From: Paracentrotus lividus
Lineage: Eukaryota > Echinodermata > Echinoidea > Camarodonta > Echinidae
Reading direction: 5' to 3'
Assembly (NCBI GenBank): GCA_940671915.1
Contig: CALNVZ010003433.1
Span: forward strand, 24,784,711 to 24,848,710
Length of the DNA stretch: 64,000 nucleotides
The notes beneath the pieces were generated by a model. The model worked only from the letters and a program-made list of their open reading frames with translations, was not told the origin of the DNA and did no database searches. Below are positions 44,961 through 56,394 of this stretch, piece after piece. The first letter of the stretch is position 1, and each line of letters opens with the position of its first letter. A program made the translations under genes and the position numbers.

Positions 44961-46008
44961 TCACGTGAAAACAATAATAATATTTTCTCAAGAATGTATT
45001 ATAATTGCAAGAATCTTATCGAGTCCTGTCGAAATACCCCCCCCCCCCAGAAAAAAAAAATCAAAGTTCGAACTGGTTTGAAGCTCTCAATCAAATTTAC
45101 AGATGCTGTGGCGAATTAAGTGAAATTTTGTTTGGGTCGCCATGGATCATTCCACCTTTTTAAAAGTACTTTATCATGTGTATAAAGTCATGAAAGTGTA
45201 TTTGAACAAAATGGAGTTAAATGATAATAGAAAGGTTTACGGTAAATTAGTTATATCTCAAAGATGACTAAGAGTTGTTCAGATGACGTGTAACAACAGA
45301 AAATTTGTATTCTCCAAATGTCGAATAAATAACTCGTTATTTAATATTCATGATTGTTATCGTCTTTATCAAGGCCAGTTTCCAAGGTGGTGTTACAAGA
45401 CGCGACAATTTTTATTCTTATTTTCAAGAGAGAGAGAGATAAAAAGAGAAAAAAAAAACAGCCTTCAATGCATCTTGTCAATTTATCCCAGGGTTGTACA
45501 TTATATCAAAGAAATAAGGCATTTTATGTCCTTTCCCGACCTATTATATCAGTACAATTATTGACACGCCTGAAAGATCAGAGTGAAAATATATAAGACG
45601 GTGATCTCACTATTTTGACCAGTAATCTGGCTAGTTGTGTTACTTCTGCAACAGAGGTAAGTAATCTATGTTTTTATTTTTTTTAAAACAAATTTAATTA
45701 TTTGCAGGTAGAATTTCAACAAAAATTCTTACAAAATAACAATCTTATTTTAAAAGTGGTGTGCATTTTTTATTTTCATCTCCCCCTCCTTTTTTTTTCT
45801 ATTTTCTCTTTCTTCTTGAATTTTCTTGATTTTTTCTTTTCTTCTTTCTTTATTTTTTTTTGCGTTTCACCTCTTTTGGGAAATTTTTCTTATTGTTATT
45901 TACCCGACGGCAAGAGAAAACGAAAAACTTGGTGAATTTCACAACATATTTTTACTGTTTGGATGATCGTGCCTCATGATGAACGCAAAGTGCAGCAAAA
46001 AAAAAAAC

Positions 46009-46039
<31 letters not shown>

Positions 46040-47304
46040 ACAAAAAAACAAAGTTGTAAATTCGTTTTGTGGATGGGTATTAAGCATATGAAAACGTGAA
46101 CAATAAAAAAGGACAGTGTTATTTTATACCAAACACGCACAGTTCCATTACAGTGCACTAACGACCAGAAAGAATCTTACGGGAATTGTGTGTACTGGGT
46201 ATAGACTCTCTCTACGTCTGACCGTCGATATCGCCGATAATAATTCGGCCCTGAAAAAGAACGTGTAAAGGAGAGTGCAAGCTGTGCAGTCAGTGATCGA
46301 AGGTATTTTATCATGAATATTTTTTTTTATGATATCAAAACGCAGGGGCGAAAATATTGACCAATCACAAAGAAGTTATCATTGGAAAGAGAAATTAATA
46401 TATATTTATCTTAACCTCGCGTAACTAGGAATCCGATGCGGCTGCTGAATTTTACAGAAAAGCTTTTAAGTGACGCTGTTTTGAGACAAATATCATTTTC
46501 ACACAGAAAAACGACCCAAAAATGACTAAAATGGGAGATTTTAAAGCTCAAAACGCGAGGGTTAGGGGGTAAAAAAATATTCTTCCCAGGTTATTGTTTT
46601 TATATACATTAACGCTCATAAAACCTGTGAACTAAGTTAAATGATCTTCTCAATTTTTTTTATTCTCAGTATATTCACAATAACTCCCGTTTTTCGGCAT
46701 TCCGTTCCATTGACAATCGGTGCGTGAAAATGTTTCCTAGAAAGAAGCCCAACGTTTTCATATGGTTGGCTGTAACGCTTGGTTATACACTTAAGCAACT
46801 TTGTTTTTATCATAGTTTTTCGGTCAATTTTAAACTTTTGCAATCGAATTTGTTATGTTCCTTCAATTAACTGACCGAGTTGGAGGCGACACAATTTAAA
46901 GCAACGCTTAGAGGTAACCGACTTTTTTATTTTTTTTTCAATCGTTTAATGAGCCTCTCAATTTCATGTTTTTGTGGCGAATCAAAACTGTTTATATTGA
47001 ATGAATTTTGTCAAATGTGCATTAATGGAGGAATTTGAGCGACTATTAAAATGAAATACATATTACTCACTATATAATCAAATTATGGGTGCAATTTGAT
47101 TATTGGATTGAACGGCCTGCTTTTTGATTTTTGAAGGAACTGTCCAAATTGAACGTAGATAATTTGAAACTTGACCGGAGAAACCTATAGTGTAATGATT
47201 TGAATAACAACCTAATTATAAACCATGTTCATATCAATTCTACTCTATGTAAAATGTAAAGTTAACGTATACCATGTGCGGCATTATATTTCGTAATTAA
47301 AAAC
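44961..47304. other. Intergenic, no gene recognised
   Basis: Simple sequence only: a C-run then A-run near 45037-45060, pyrimidine-rich 45780-45870, and an AAAAC-rich tract 45998-46050. No motif-bearing frame. Confidence 0.6.
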
Positions 47305-48246
47305 AGGCGCGTCCATTATCTAAAGAGGCCAGCAACGCAAGAAGCGACGTATGGAAATACGACTGAACAAGCGTAGAAATCTATACAGCTGGCTGCAATA
47401 ATAATTAGCTACAAAACTCGCTTAAGAAGACTTCCCTGCAGCTGGAATGGTATTATCCGTTCGGTTTCAGCAATCTACTCGTACATGGAGATGAAAGAAT
47501 ATTAATTGACTTTTATCATGTTGTTAGTTAATAGATTCTCCAAACCAGATGGAGGACCATACTCACTTTGGGCTGCAAGCGTTATACATTATTGTGATGA
47601 AGTTGTAATCAATCTTTATTTTCACATAGATTGATGTTGCCAGGAACGATTATTGATATAGTAGTGATCTTTCACCTCTTGCGAAGACGCCCGTCCACAT
47701 GCGAATAGTGCTGGATATGCGGTATCGACCCATTCGGCCAGTAAAGATTCTATTGTGATAATGTTCAACAGTGAAGCGATTTTTTCTTAACAATCGAAAT
47801 GAATTAACCATCTTGTGGAAATGTGAGAATCATGGCTTATCAAAAAACGGCTTGGATCATTAAGCTGTAATATAATTATGCGTTATCCCATGGAAGAATT
47901 ATGTGGCGTATGAGCTTTTTTGAGAGCAAGAATTGGCCATATTTGGTTACAGGAGATTTGATCTGAATTTAGGGATTTGTCGTAATGGACACAAGTGACA
48001 GGACTTTTTTTCCCGGCTTTGCAGTAATTATTCCTATTTTTTGAAAAAATAGAACGTGCTGAGCTGTAGTTTTTCAAGGGTCTGACTCATTTCTTCTTTG
48101 AAAGTAGTTGTCTGCCAGTATCAAGAACGAAAGTGAAAAAACTGTGCAAAATACAAATTGTCTATGGCAGCGTTTGATTTGCGTAGAGTGATAGCGCCCT
48201 CTTCCTCTTAAGTTTACAACTAGAATTGATATGTACTATAATGTAA
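47305..48246 (-). repeat. Dispersed 1.1-kb repeat, copy B (inverted)
   Basis: The reverse complement aligns with copies A and C: it starts ACATATCAATTCTAGTTGTA, then AGAGGGCGCTATCACTCTAC, CCATAGACAATTTGTATTTT, and ends TAATGGACGCGCCTG. Confidence 0.82.
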
Positions 48247-48284
48247 TATGCTTTTATGAGTAATGAAGGATCCCTGATAACATG

Positions 48285-48605
48285 AATGAAACGGTAAATT
48301 GCCAATTTGTCTAATGCCAAGTTGACTAATGCCCATTGAGTCTCATTCCACATTATTAGTAGTCTTATTTCATTTTGTCTACAACCAGTTCTTCTAATTG
48401 TTTTGTGGTCAAAGTGCCACTTCGCCTCTTTAGAATTTTGTCCTATTCCCGTTTTGTCTCCTGTCTATTTCGTCTCATTTCCACTTGGTCTGACTCCACC
48501 CTGGTCAATTCCAGTAACAAACTGATAATAGACTAAATATTATTTTCGATGAACATATACCATTAGACAATTTGAATATTAGACGAATTGGCAATTTGAC
48601 TGAGG
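48285..48605. repeat. Degenerate short-word repeat with AATTTGTCTAATGCC ends
   Basis: GCCAATTTGTCTAATGCC at the left is mirrored by GACGAATTGGCAATTTGAC at the right. The interior repeats TTTTGTCTC/TTCGTCTCA-like words about every 15-25 bp. Probably a MITE made of internal short repeats. Confidence 0.55.
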
Positions 48606-48969
48606 AGTTAATTTCATCAATGAATAATTATACTTACATGATATGCAAATAAGTTTCATAACTATAATTGTAATCAAAGCCGTAACGATGAAAATCAAAT
48701 CATTGCAATTTAAGTGCCATACTGCCTGAGTTAATAGCATTTTTCAGATCTTTCACAAGAAAGTATTATAATATACCAGAAAAGTTCAGATACCGCCAGC
48801 CAAACAACTTTTTGGTTTTCTCTCTTCAAATGATTTTAACTCACTCATGCGTGACATATGAGACATATAGATTTTGTCAAATAAAAGAGGAGACTCGAAG
48901 CTTTGAATTTATGGGCCATTTATGAATTTTAATTAAGACAAAGTTATGATAAAGCATCGATCAATTTCG

Positions 48970-48999
48970 GTTTCGTTTTTTTTTTTCTGGGACGCACTG
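48970..48999. mobile_element. Solitary mariner-type terminal repeat
   Basis: CTGGGACGCACTG followed by TA matches the ends of the elements at 19116 and 50086; no partner end found nearby. Confidence 0.4.
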
Positions 49000-50005
49000 T
49001 ATACTTTCAGAATGAAATGGTTAAGTAGAATACTCAATGAAAGAGAAGATTATTGGAATGATTTCGTACAATTAGGGGGCTTTAAATTACTTTTAAACTA
49101 CGCAATTGAGCAACAAAAAAAACAAAAAAAAATTAAAAACATTTTGTAGCAAAAATGCCGAGTTTCTAAGGACAAATTTGAAAGCATGGTCACACATTTA
49201 AAAAAAGGTAAACAATATGACTTATATTCGGATCAGCATTATGGTATAATAAATATGTTACGTACAATAATGAGCCTCTTTTCAATAAAGGAATGGCATT
49301 TGAGTGATATAGTCTATTTAAAAGATATCTGTTATAGTGGAACTTTTATTTCCACATCAATACTGGAAGATATGATCGAACAAAAAAAAAAAAACAAAAA
49401 AAAAAAGCGCTACAGCAAATGCCCTCTTTCATTATTTTAAAACTACAAATCTCAATAGCAAATGTTTGGATAAACAACCTGCAACAAGGTAATGATTTAT
49501 TATTCCCACGTATAACTATTTGTTTAAAAAGAGAGAGGGAATTGAAATCGTTGTCAAGTAAAGTTTTTGGGAAGGACGGAGAGGACTTTATCGACATCCT
49601 TGTAGTCTGGAATCAGATTTTTTTAAAGGAAAGTGAAATACATAAAAGAAAACAAATTAAAGAGAAGACTTAATTCATTCAAAGTTATAATGCTTTGTAA
49701 TCTGATTCCAACAAAATTAATGCTATTTGCGTGGAAAGTAGAAAACTCCGACTTGAGTAATCCATGTAAATGTCGCCTTGCATTTTAGATCGTCCATTAA
49801 ATTTTGCCTTTTTTCCGAAAATTAGTAGAATTGATAAGAAAAGTTTATAATGTTAACATTAACGTCAACATACGGACATATTTGAAAATAATAGCCTTTT
49901 GGAGCATTTGTAAAATGAAAGTGGTAAAGATTAAAAGAAAAACCAACAACAACAAATTATGGTGGATCTTTCTGAAGGAATTTAAGATACGCTTTACTTT
50001 GTGAA
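49000..50005 (+). pseudogene. Possible degenerate LINE ORF2 C-terminal region
   Basis: Successive frames give MKWLSRILNEREDYWNDFVQ, GKQYDLYSDQHYGIINML, GEDFIDILVVWNQIF, LIPTKLMLFAWKVENSDL and KIIAFWSICKMKVVKIKRKT followed by FLKEFKIRF. The general pattern (K.WL.R..., short hydrophobic helices, closing Lys-rich helix) recalls C-terminal regions of non-LTR retrotransposon proteins, but no catalytic motif is present. The call rests on overall resemblance only. Confidence 0.3.
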
Positions 50006-50042
50006 AAAATGGAAACCTAAATTGATTTGCCAAAGGAGTTCA

Positions 50043-50045
<3 letters not shown>

Positions 50046-50085
<40 letters not shown>
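50046..50085. repeat. (TA)n microsatellite at MITE border
   Basis: About 20 TA units immediately left of the mariner-type element, whose target site is TA. Confidence 0.9.
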
Positions 50086-50088
<3 letters not shown>

Positions 50089-50989
50089 TATGTCCCACAA
50101 AAATGCTAATGGCACTTTAGATGGATATTATATTAAAATTACAAAATCGTATTGTTTATATCTTTACACCCGTAAACTACAATTCGTTTTCTACAGACCT
50201 GGATGAAATTTGATGTGATATGGTCCGAGAATCACAAAGATATGAGCATTTTGTCATTACACATCAGGAAACCTCTCCATCCAAGTTTGTATTGAGTAGT
50301 ACCGGATGTGTCGAATAAAACTAACCCCAGTTTGATCATTAATACTTTGGAGGAAAAAAAAATCAGTAGTAATTATGAAATTTATATCACTGTAAAGTGC
50401 AACTCATTACCATTTTAATGATACCTCGCTCAGCTCACCAATATCATGTATCACTGAACCCCATTGTTTTAAGTATGTCTTTCAAAATTTTGGGTGATTC
50501 ACTTTCACGCTCATTGATGATCAAAGTTTTGTTTCCTTTGAGGCACCTTTGAATAACGCATCTCAAGGAGCATGAAAATGAACACTCACAATTTTGCAAG
50601 ACCTTTCAGAACAATGGGGTTCAGCGATGCGTGATATTGGTGAGCTGAGGGACATATCATTAGAATGGTAACGAGTTGCACTTTACAGTGATATAAATTT
50701 CAAAATCACTCCTGAAATATTTGTCAAATTATTAATGATCAAACTTGGGTTTCTTTTATTCGATATACCCGGTACTACTTAATACAAAACTTGGATGGAG
50801 AGGTTTCCTTATGTGTGATGAAAAAATGCTCATATCTTTGTGATTATTGAACCATATCACATAAAATTTCATCCAGGTGTAGAAAATGAATTTTAATTTA
50901 CGGGTGTAAAGATATAAACAATATGATTTTGTAATTTTAATATTATAAACATCTAAAGTGCCGTTAGCATTTTTTTGTGGGACACACTG
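50086..50989. mobile_element. Foldback mariner-type MITE, 904 bp
   Basis: Ends CAGTATGTCCCACAAAAATG and inverse CAGTGTGTCCCACAAAAAAA are flanked by TA. Complementarity continues through most of each roughly 400-bp arm (AGATATGAGCATTTT, GAAACCTCTCCATCCAAG, GGTGAGCTGAG and their inverses). No transposase. Confidence 0.85.
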
Positions 50990-51063
50990 TATATATTATA
51001 TGTATAAGTGTAAGAGAATACACGTACATCAGCCAATGGGCAACTCTTTTTTATTTTAATTTT

Positions 51064-51387
51064 GAAAGAAATGGGAAAAGAGAATAATAGTTGACGTAGC
51101 TGAAATCAAAGCTCCCTTGAGCTATCCTCCCTTTTTGGATATTATTTTTTGGTGAGATCGGAAAAATGTCTCCGCCAGAAATCGAACCCGGGACTCCAGC
51201 TTTGAACGCCGGTGCCTTAACCACTACACCACAGAGACGGGTTTCAAGAAATAAAATATCATTGTCATCATTGTCATTGTCATTGTCATTGTCATTGGCT
51301 AGGGCGGACCCGATCCGATAGACCGTCAGCTCTGGGGAACTTTGATTTGAGCTACGTCAACTATTATTCTCTTCACCCATTTCTTTC
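51064..51387. mobile_element. Inverted-repeat unit carrying a tRNA-derived SINE
   Basis: GAAAGAAATGGG plus AGAGAATAATAGTTGACGTA at the left are mirrored at 51335-51387, giving arms of about 50 bp. Between them lies a reverse-strand tRNA-like head and a (CATTGT)n tract at about 51264-51297. Confidence 0.75.
51160..51245 (-). repeat. tRNA-derived SINE head (reverse strand)
   Basis: The reverse strand reads CCCGTCTCTG, then TGGTGTAGTGGTTAAGGC (box A), GTTCAAAGCTGGAGTCCC and GGGTTCGATTTCTGGCGGA (box B and T-arm side). Spacing suits a tRNA with a long variable arm. It lacks a clean acceptor stem pairing, so it is read as SINE rather than tRNA gene. Confidence 0.75.
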
Positions 51388-51888
51388 AATATATATATAT
51401 ATAGTCGAAATAAAAACAAGAGGAGATTGGCGTTGATGAAAAAAACACTCTATTTGCCAAACTTTCGGCTATATATCGCCTTCTTTAAGGGCTGTATAAC
51501 AAAAACCAAAACAAAACATATAAATAGTACCAAGGAACAATTTCTTTTTACATAATTATAACAAACATATATATATATATAAGTCTACGTAAACACACAT
51601 ATATACTTATATATATATATACACATGCACATTTCAACTATATAAAATTCTTAAACATAATCAAATCAAAACAGAAAATAAAATGAAGATAATTAAATTA
51701 CCTGAGTTTCTGCACTTGTTGTGTTACTGTGTAGTGTTTGTTTTAATGTAAAGAGAGTGGAAGGTCACTTGACAAAGAGCGCTAGGAGTGACGAGGCGTG
51801 ACAAGAGTTTGTCTCGACCGAAACCGGGTGAATGGATGAAGAGGATTAGGAACTATTTAGTATGTGGATTAATTAAAGTGTAGGGGAG

Positions 51889-52430
51889 ACTGGGGTAATT
51901 ATGGGCCCCCCTTTTCACATTCTCTATTACTACCATTAAATGAAAAAGTCAAATGATATTCTAAATATGTGAAAATACAGTCGGTCCATATACCTATAAT
52001 ATACAAAGGAAAGTATAAACCTGCTACTTCTCATTTGCATATTAATTACCATTATGTTAACAACTTTGGGGGCCATAATTACCCCAAGGGTTGGGGTATT
52101 TATGGCCCCTATTGTAATGACTGTATGAAGTCAAAGATATTATGCTAATTGATGATGGTAATGTATAATAAATGTTGTTGGGTATTCCTAATACACTTAT
52201 CAACCACCAACAATGACTTAATCAATAATTGGTTCAGCCAAAATGTTGAAATTGTGCAATCAAAGCAATACATATATTTATGTACAAAATCGTACAAGTT
52301 AATGTCCCCATCTACGCTTATCTGCGCTTATACACTGTTTTATGCATTGGGGGCCATAATTACCCCAAATGACATTTTCAATTTGATCCCCCTTTACAGC
52401 TCTTCTATTGAAGATATTCAGGTGGAAGTT
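51889..52430. mobile_element. TAGGGGAGACTGGGG-type element, right end unclear
   Basis: Starts TAGGGGAGACTGGGGTAATT and repeats ATTATGGGCC / GGCCATAATTACCCC boxes near 52070-52100 and 52347-52365. It is absent from the opposite palindrome arm. A matching right TIR was not found, so it may be truncated. Confidence 0.55.
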
Positions 52431-53795
52431 TTTGAAATGAAAATATAAACTGTGCGATGTACATTGTTATAAAAACTAATAATACATGTATGAGTACAGT
52501 ATATTCCAAAATTACAATATAATTGGATATCAACAATAAATTGTTATTCCGTATCTTCATCGATATAGCACATAATAACAACATAATAACAAAATATTAA
52601 CACTTATAATGAGAATATAAAGTATACGATGTACATTGTTATAAAAACTAAACAATGCTGCTATGTTGCTGTTATACAATGCTGCTCTATTCGTCAGCAT
52701 TGATACCGTGTGGGTGAAGTGGGTGTGGGTGAAGTGGGTGTCGGAATTGAGGTCATTAACAATAAGTCACGTAATATAATCCTACACAGAGAATCACTTT
52801 GGATAAACAAACTAAAAACACTTCACCCACACGGTATCAATGTTGACGAATAGAGCAGCATTGTATAACAGCACCAAACCATTTATTAGATTTTCAGCAC
52901 ATGATTATGAAAATCTAAACACTAATAATATACGAGTTATGATTATAATTATATTGTTTTCCATCATAAGTGAAAAGCTATACCAAAGATCTAACCAATG
53001 CTATTGATGTATCTTCTGACGATAAAGATTCACTCACTAATGGTAAATGTATGACCTTCACGCAGAATTTATGTATATTTCATATTTTCATTATAATTGT
53101 TTTTGTATGTGCTATATCGATGTAAACACGGTAACAAATAACAATTTATTGTTGATAAAAACTGAACAGTAGTTTTTATAACAATGTACATCGTATACTT
53201 TATATTCTCATTATAAGTGTTAATATTTTGTTATGTTGTTATTATGTGCTATATCGATGTAGATACGGATTGTTGATATCCAATTATATTGTAATTTTGG
53301 AATAAACTGTACTCATACACGTATTATTAGTTTTTATAACAATGTACATCGCACAGTTTATATTTTCATTATATATAAGTGTAAACTATTGTTGTTATTA
53401 TGTGCTATATCAATATAGATACAGAATTACGATTTATTGTTCATAAAGACGCAATTATCATAAACTTGATACATGGATATATTGTACTCATACTTTAATC
53501 ATATGGATTAGTAGTTTTCTTTAACGATATACACTTTAAGAATAATCCACATACTGAATAGTTCCTAATCCTCTTCATCTATTCACCCGGTTTTGGTCGA
53601 GACAAACTCTTGCCACGCCTCGTCACTCCTAGCGCTCTTTGTCACGTGACCTTACACTCTCTTTACATTAAATCAAACACTACACAGTAACACAACAAGT
53701 ACAGAAACTCAGTAAATTAATTATCTTCATTTTATTTTCTGCTTTGATTTGATTATGTTTAAGAATTTTATATAGTTGAAATGTGTATATATAAG

Positions 53796-54654
53796 TAGGG
53801 GAGACCGGGTATGGACGTTACAAAATTCACATTTTGGGCCAGATAATTCTAATGAAAGTACTCACACACTCCATTTTGGGTCAGTAGTTAGCCTATTATG
53901 TTGACTAAAACCTGAGGCACATAAAACTTGAAAACATGTAAACACTAATTAACTACAGCTTAATTAATGAAGACATTTTTTTGTAACAACCTACCCCGTA
54001 TACGGGGTAGGTTGTTACACCATACGGGGTAAATTGTTACTATGTAAACATATGGGGTAATTTGTTAAAATGTGTAAATCTCTTATACCATACTTTTGTT
54101 TCAGCTTTTCAGTTTCTTGGTATCGTTAACAGTAGATCAAGTAGAGCTCTGGCATAGACTAAAGTAATAATACAAATATCAAAATATTAACCCCTGAAAA
54201 TTGAAACAAAATTACTTTACATGTGTAAGGTAATTGGGGTAGGTTGTTACATCGACATGAAGTAGGTTGTTGTAACAACCTACCCCATGGGTGATTTTAC
54301 ACATGAAATCATCTGTAGCAAAGCCATTAGGCAGAATTACAGGGCATGGCTCAGGGGTATATTAGTGACATACATGTACTATATTCACAATACCAGACTA
54401 TCATCATGTGCCTTCAGTTGTAAGAACTATTACAAATTTTAATTTTTGTGAAAAATTCACTTGGAACTGTAAAAAGTGGTTTTTGTTGATTTACTTTTTA
54501 ATAAAACAACGGAGAAACCTCACGACCGGCAATTCATCACAGCTATGTGTAGGCTGTATATAGATGCCAGTTAGCACGAACTCTCTTGTTCCAACTTAGC
54601 ACACTGAGAACTGTAACAACTGACCCGTGTAACTTCCATACCCGGTCTCCCCTA
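53796..54654. mobile_element. TAGGGGAGACCGGG MITE, TA target duplication supported by the opposite arm
   Basis: TAGGGGAGACCGGGTATGGA and its inverse form 26-bp ends with one mismatch. Internal GGTAGGTTGTTAC/GTAACAACCTACCCC boxes recur. The opposite arm at 51590-51615 reads straight through the site with a single TATA context, which supports insertion with TA duplication. Confidence 0.85.
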
Positions 54655-55033
54655 TGTATGTGTGTTTACGTAGACTTATCTATATATATGTTTGTTATAA
54701 TTTTTGAAAAGAAATTGTTCCTTGGTACTATTTATATGTTTTGTTTTGGTTTTTGTTATACAGCCCTTGAAGAAGGCTTTATATAGCCGAAAGCTTGGCA
54801 AAATAGAGTGTGTTTTTTTCAGCAACGCCAATCTCCTCTTGTTTTTATTTCGACTACATTTTGCAACAAGAAGCAGTAGCCATTTTAAAGAGTAGTTCCC
54901 TTCTCACACATATATATATATATAAAGTGTGATGTTGAGAATATTTTACTAGACGCCTTTGTGTTGTTGAAATGAAACAAAGTGTGATAAGACGGTTGTC
55001 ATCTTTTTGTTTTGCAAAACTCTCTTATCACAT

Positions 55034-55041
<8 letters not shown>

Positions 55042-55109
<68 letters not shown>
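55042..55109. repeat. (TA)34 microsatellite
   Basis: Uninterrupted TA units. Frames across it are artefacts. Confidence 0.95.
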
Positions 55110-55113
<4 letters not shown>

Positions 55114-55189
55114 GATAATGAGGATGCTCGTACTAAACGCTTTTGCTTTGTTGTAGAAAAGCATAATGTGATATATAGAGAGTTCAAAG

Positions 55190-56394
55190 CAAAGGAATGA
55201 CGCAGGAGACTATGCTTCAGTTTAAGCTTTCGTCTTTAATAGACTTCTTCGGAAACCATCTGAAAAGTAACAGAAATTTAAGGAAGATATAACTCTCAAA
55301 TTCTCAAGTAGAAATGACTATAAAATGACATAGTAATAGTAATCTACAAAATAAAACAATCCTAAATTTAAGTCTTGGATACAAAATAAAAAAATAAATC
55401 TGTATTGGGAAGTGTCTGTATAGATATCCTCTATGCAGTATTTGCTCATTGGCACCTTCGTCTCTGGCTGGTCAGTGGTATCCATTCCGACTTTGGTTGT
55501 GATCTGTGTGTTATTGGAGGCCTCTCAGTATACATATTTGGCAATTCAAGGAAACATCTTGCACTTTTAGTCTTGCTCATGGAAGCTATTTCCCCAGTGT
55601 CTTACATCTGGTGCTCATGAAAGAAGCACTTGAGTGTTAAATCAGGGACTAAAAAGTGTGGGTAGAGCGGTTAGTTCGTAAGTGAAAAATTCTAAGTCCT
55701 GTCAAGAAACCAATTATAAAGGGGTTAGGAAGCTGAAGACTTACAGGATGGCTCAAAGACCATGCAACCTGACTCAGCCTGGATGTTTTCAAGATGACAC
55801 ATGGGCCAGACCCCACAGAAGTCATGAAGAAAGACTATAGACTTTTGCAAAAAAATATTTCAGATTTTTATTTGAAGAAAATAATATGTACTTGTGGTTA
55901 TTTGATAAGAAATTGGACTGGGTACCCTTAGGGTATGATGAATAATTATGAACATGGTGTTTTTCGTAAATCTGTCAATAAAATACCGTTTGAATATCAA
56001 ATTGCTAAAAATATCAAATTTTCCTAATAGTCCAGATGTTGGTAACATACCGATCACCAAAAAGTTTGACGAAACTCATATGTTTAAAAGCAAAATTCAA
56101 AAAACTTAAAAAATGTCAGGGGTATGAACAATTTTGCGGACAACTGTACATTTACTCGCTTTATGATCTATTCTTTCGATTTGCAACTTCCACCAAGTGA
56201 CTTTTGGGCCAAATGTTGGTTTGCTTGTCATCTGAATGTACATGTATGAAATCTTTATTTTCCATATTTTTTCTCTTTCACATTTTACATGTACAGTTGT
56301 CCGCAGGGAAAAAGTAAATTAATGGAAACTTTTCTAAATTGTTTGTTGCATTAGATTAAAGGTAAATAAAATCTTCTTGTCGCACTTTATTATT
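55190..56394. other. Intergenic with retroelement-like hairpin and Tc1-type ends
   Basis: At 55215-55262 a hairpin motif (GAAGAAGTC, loop, GACGAAAGC on the reverse strand) resembles those at the ends of the 3.4-kb palindrome. At 56116-56150 AATTTTGCGGACAACTGTA and at 56292-56307 TACAGTTGTCCGCA face each other like ends of two Tc1-type elements. A short WLKDH-like peptide near 55747 is not enough to call transposase. Confidence 0.45.

Larger units (their letters stand above)
51402..54856. mobile_element. 3.4-kb palindrome with GTCGAAATAAAAACAAGAGG ends
   Basis: The left arm (51402-51888 and 52431-52735) pairs with the right arm (52815-53797 and 54655-54856), sharing inverse copies of AACAAGAGGAGATTGGCGTT, CAAGGAACAATTTCT, GTCTACGTAAACACACAT, GACAAACTCTTG and TTGATACCGTGTGGGTGAAG. 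The centre is near 52775. The right arm is interrupted by the MITE at 53796-54654, the left arm by a related sequence at 51889-52430. Confidence 0.82.

Noticed and set aside
51160..51245. Functional tRNA gene on the reverse strand
   Set aside because: Boxes A and B are good, but the acceptor stem does not pair convincingly and the sequence is embedded in a repeat, so SINE is the better call.
54949..55187. Tyr/Ile repeat proteins on the reverse strand
   Set aside because: Translation of the (TA)34 microsatellite.
55405..55620. 71-codon hydrophobic frame (starts MGSVCIDILYAVFAHWHLRL)
   Set aside because: No start context, homologue or neighbouring exon recognised; composition alone is not evidence.
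55740..56150. Tc1 transposase suggested by a WLKDH peptide and a Tc1-like terminal repeat
   Set aside because: The rest of the frame lacks the catalytic block and the SPDLNPIE-type motif; only the terminal repeats are credible.
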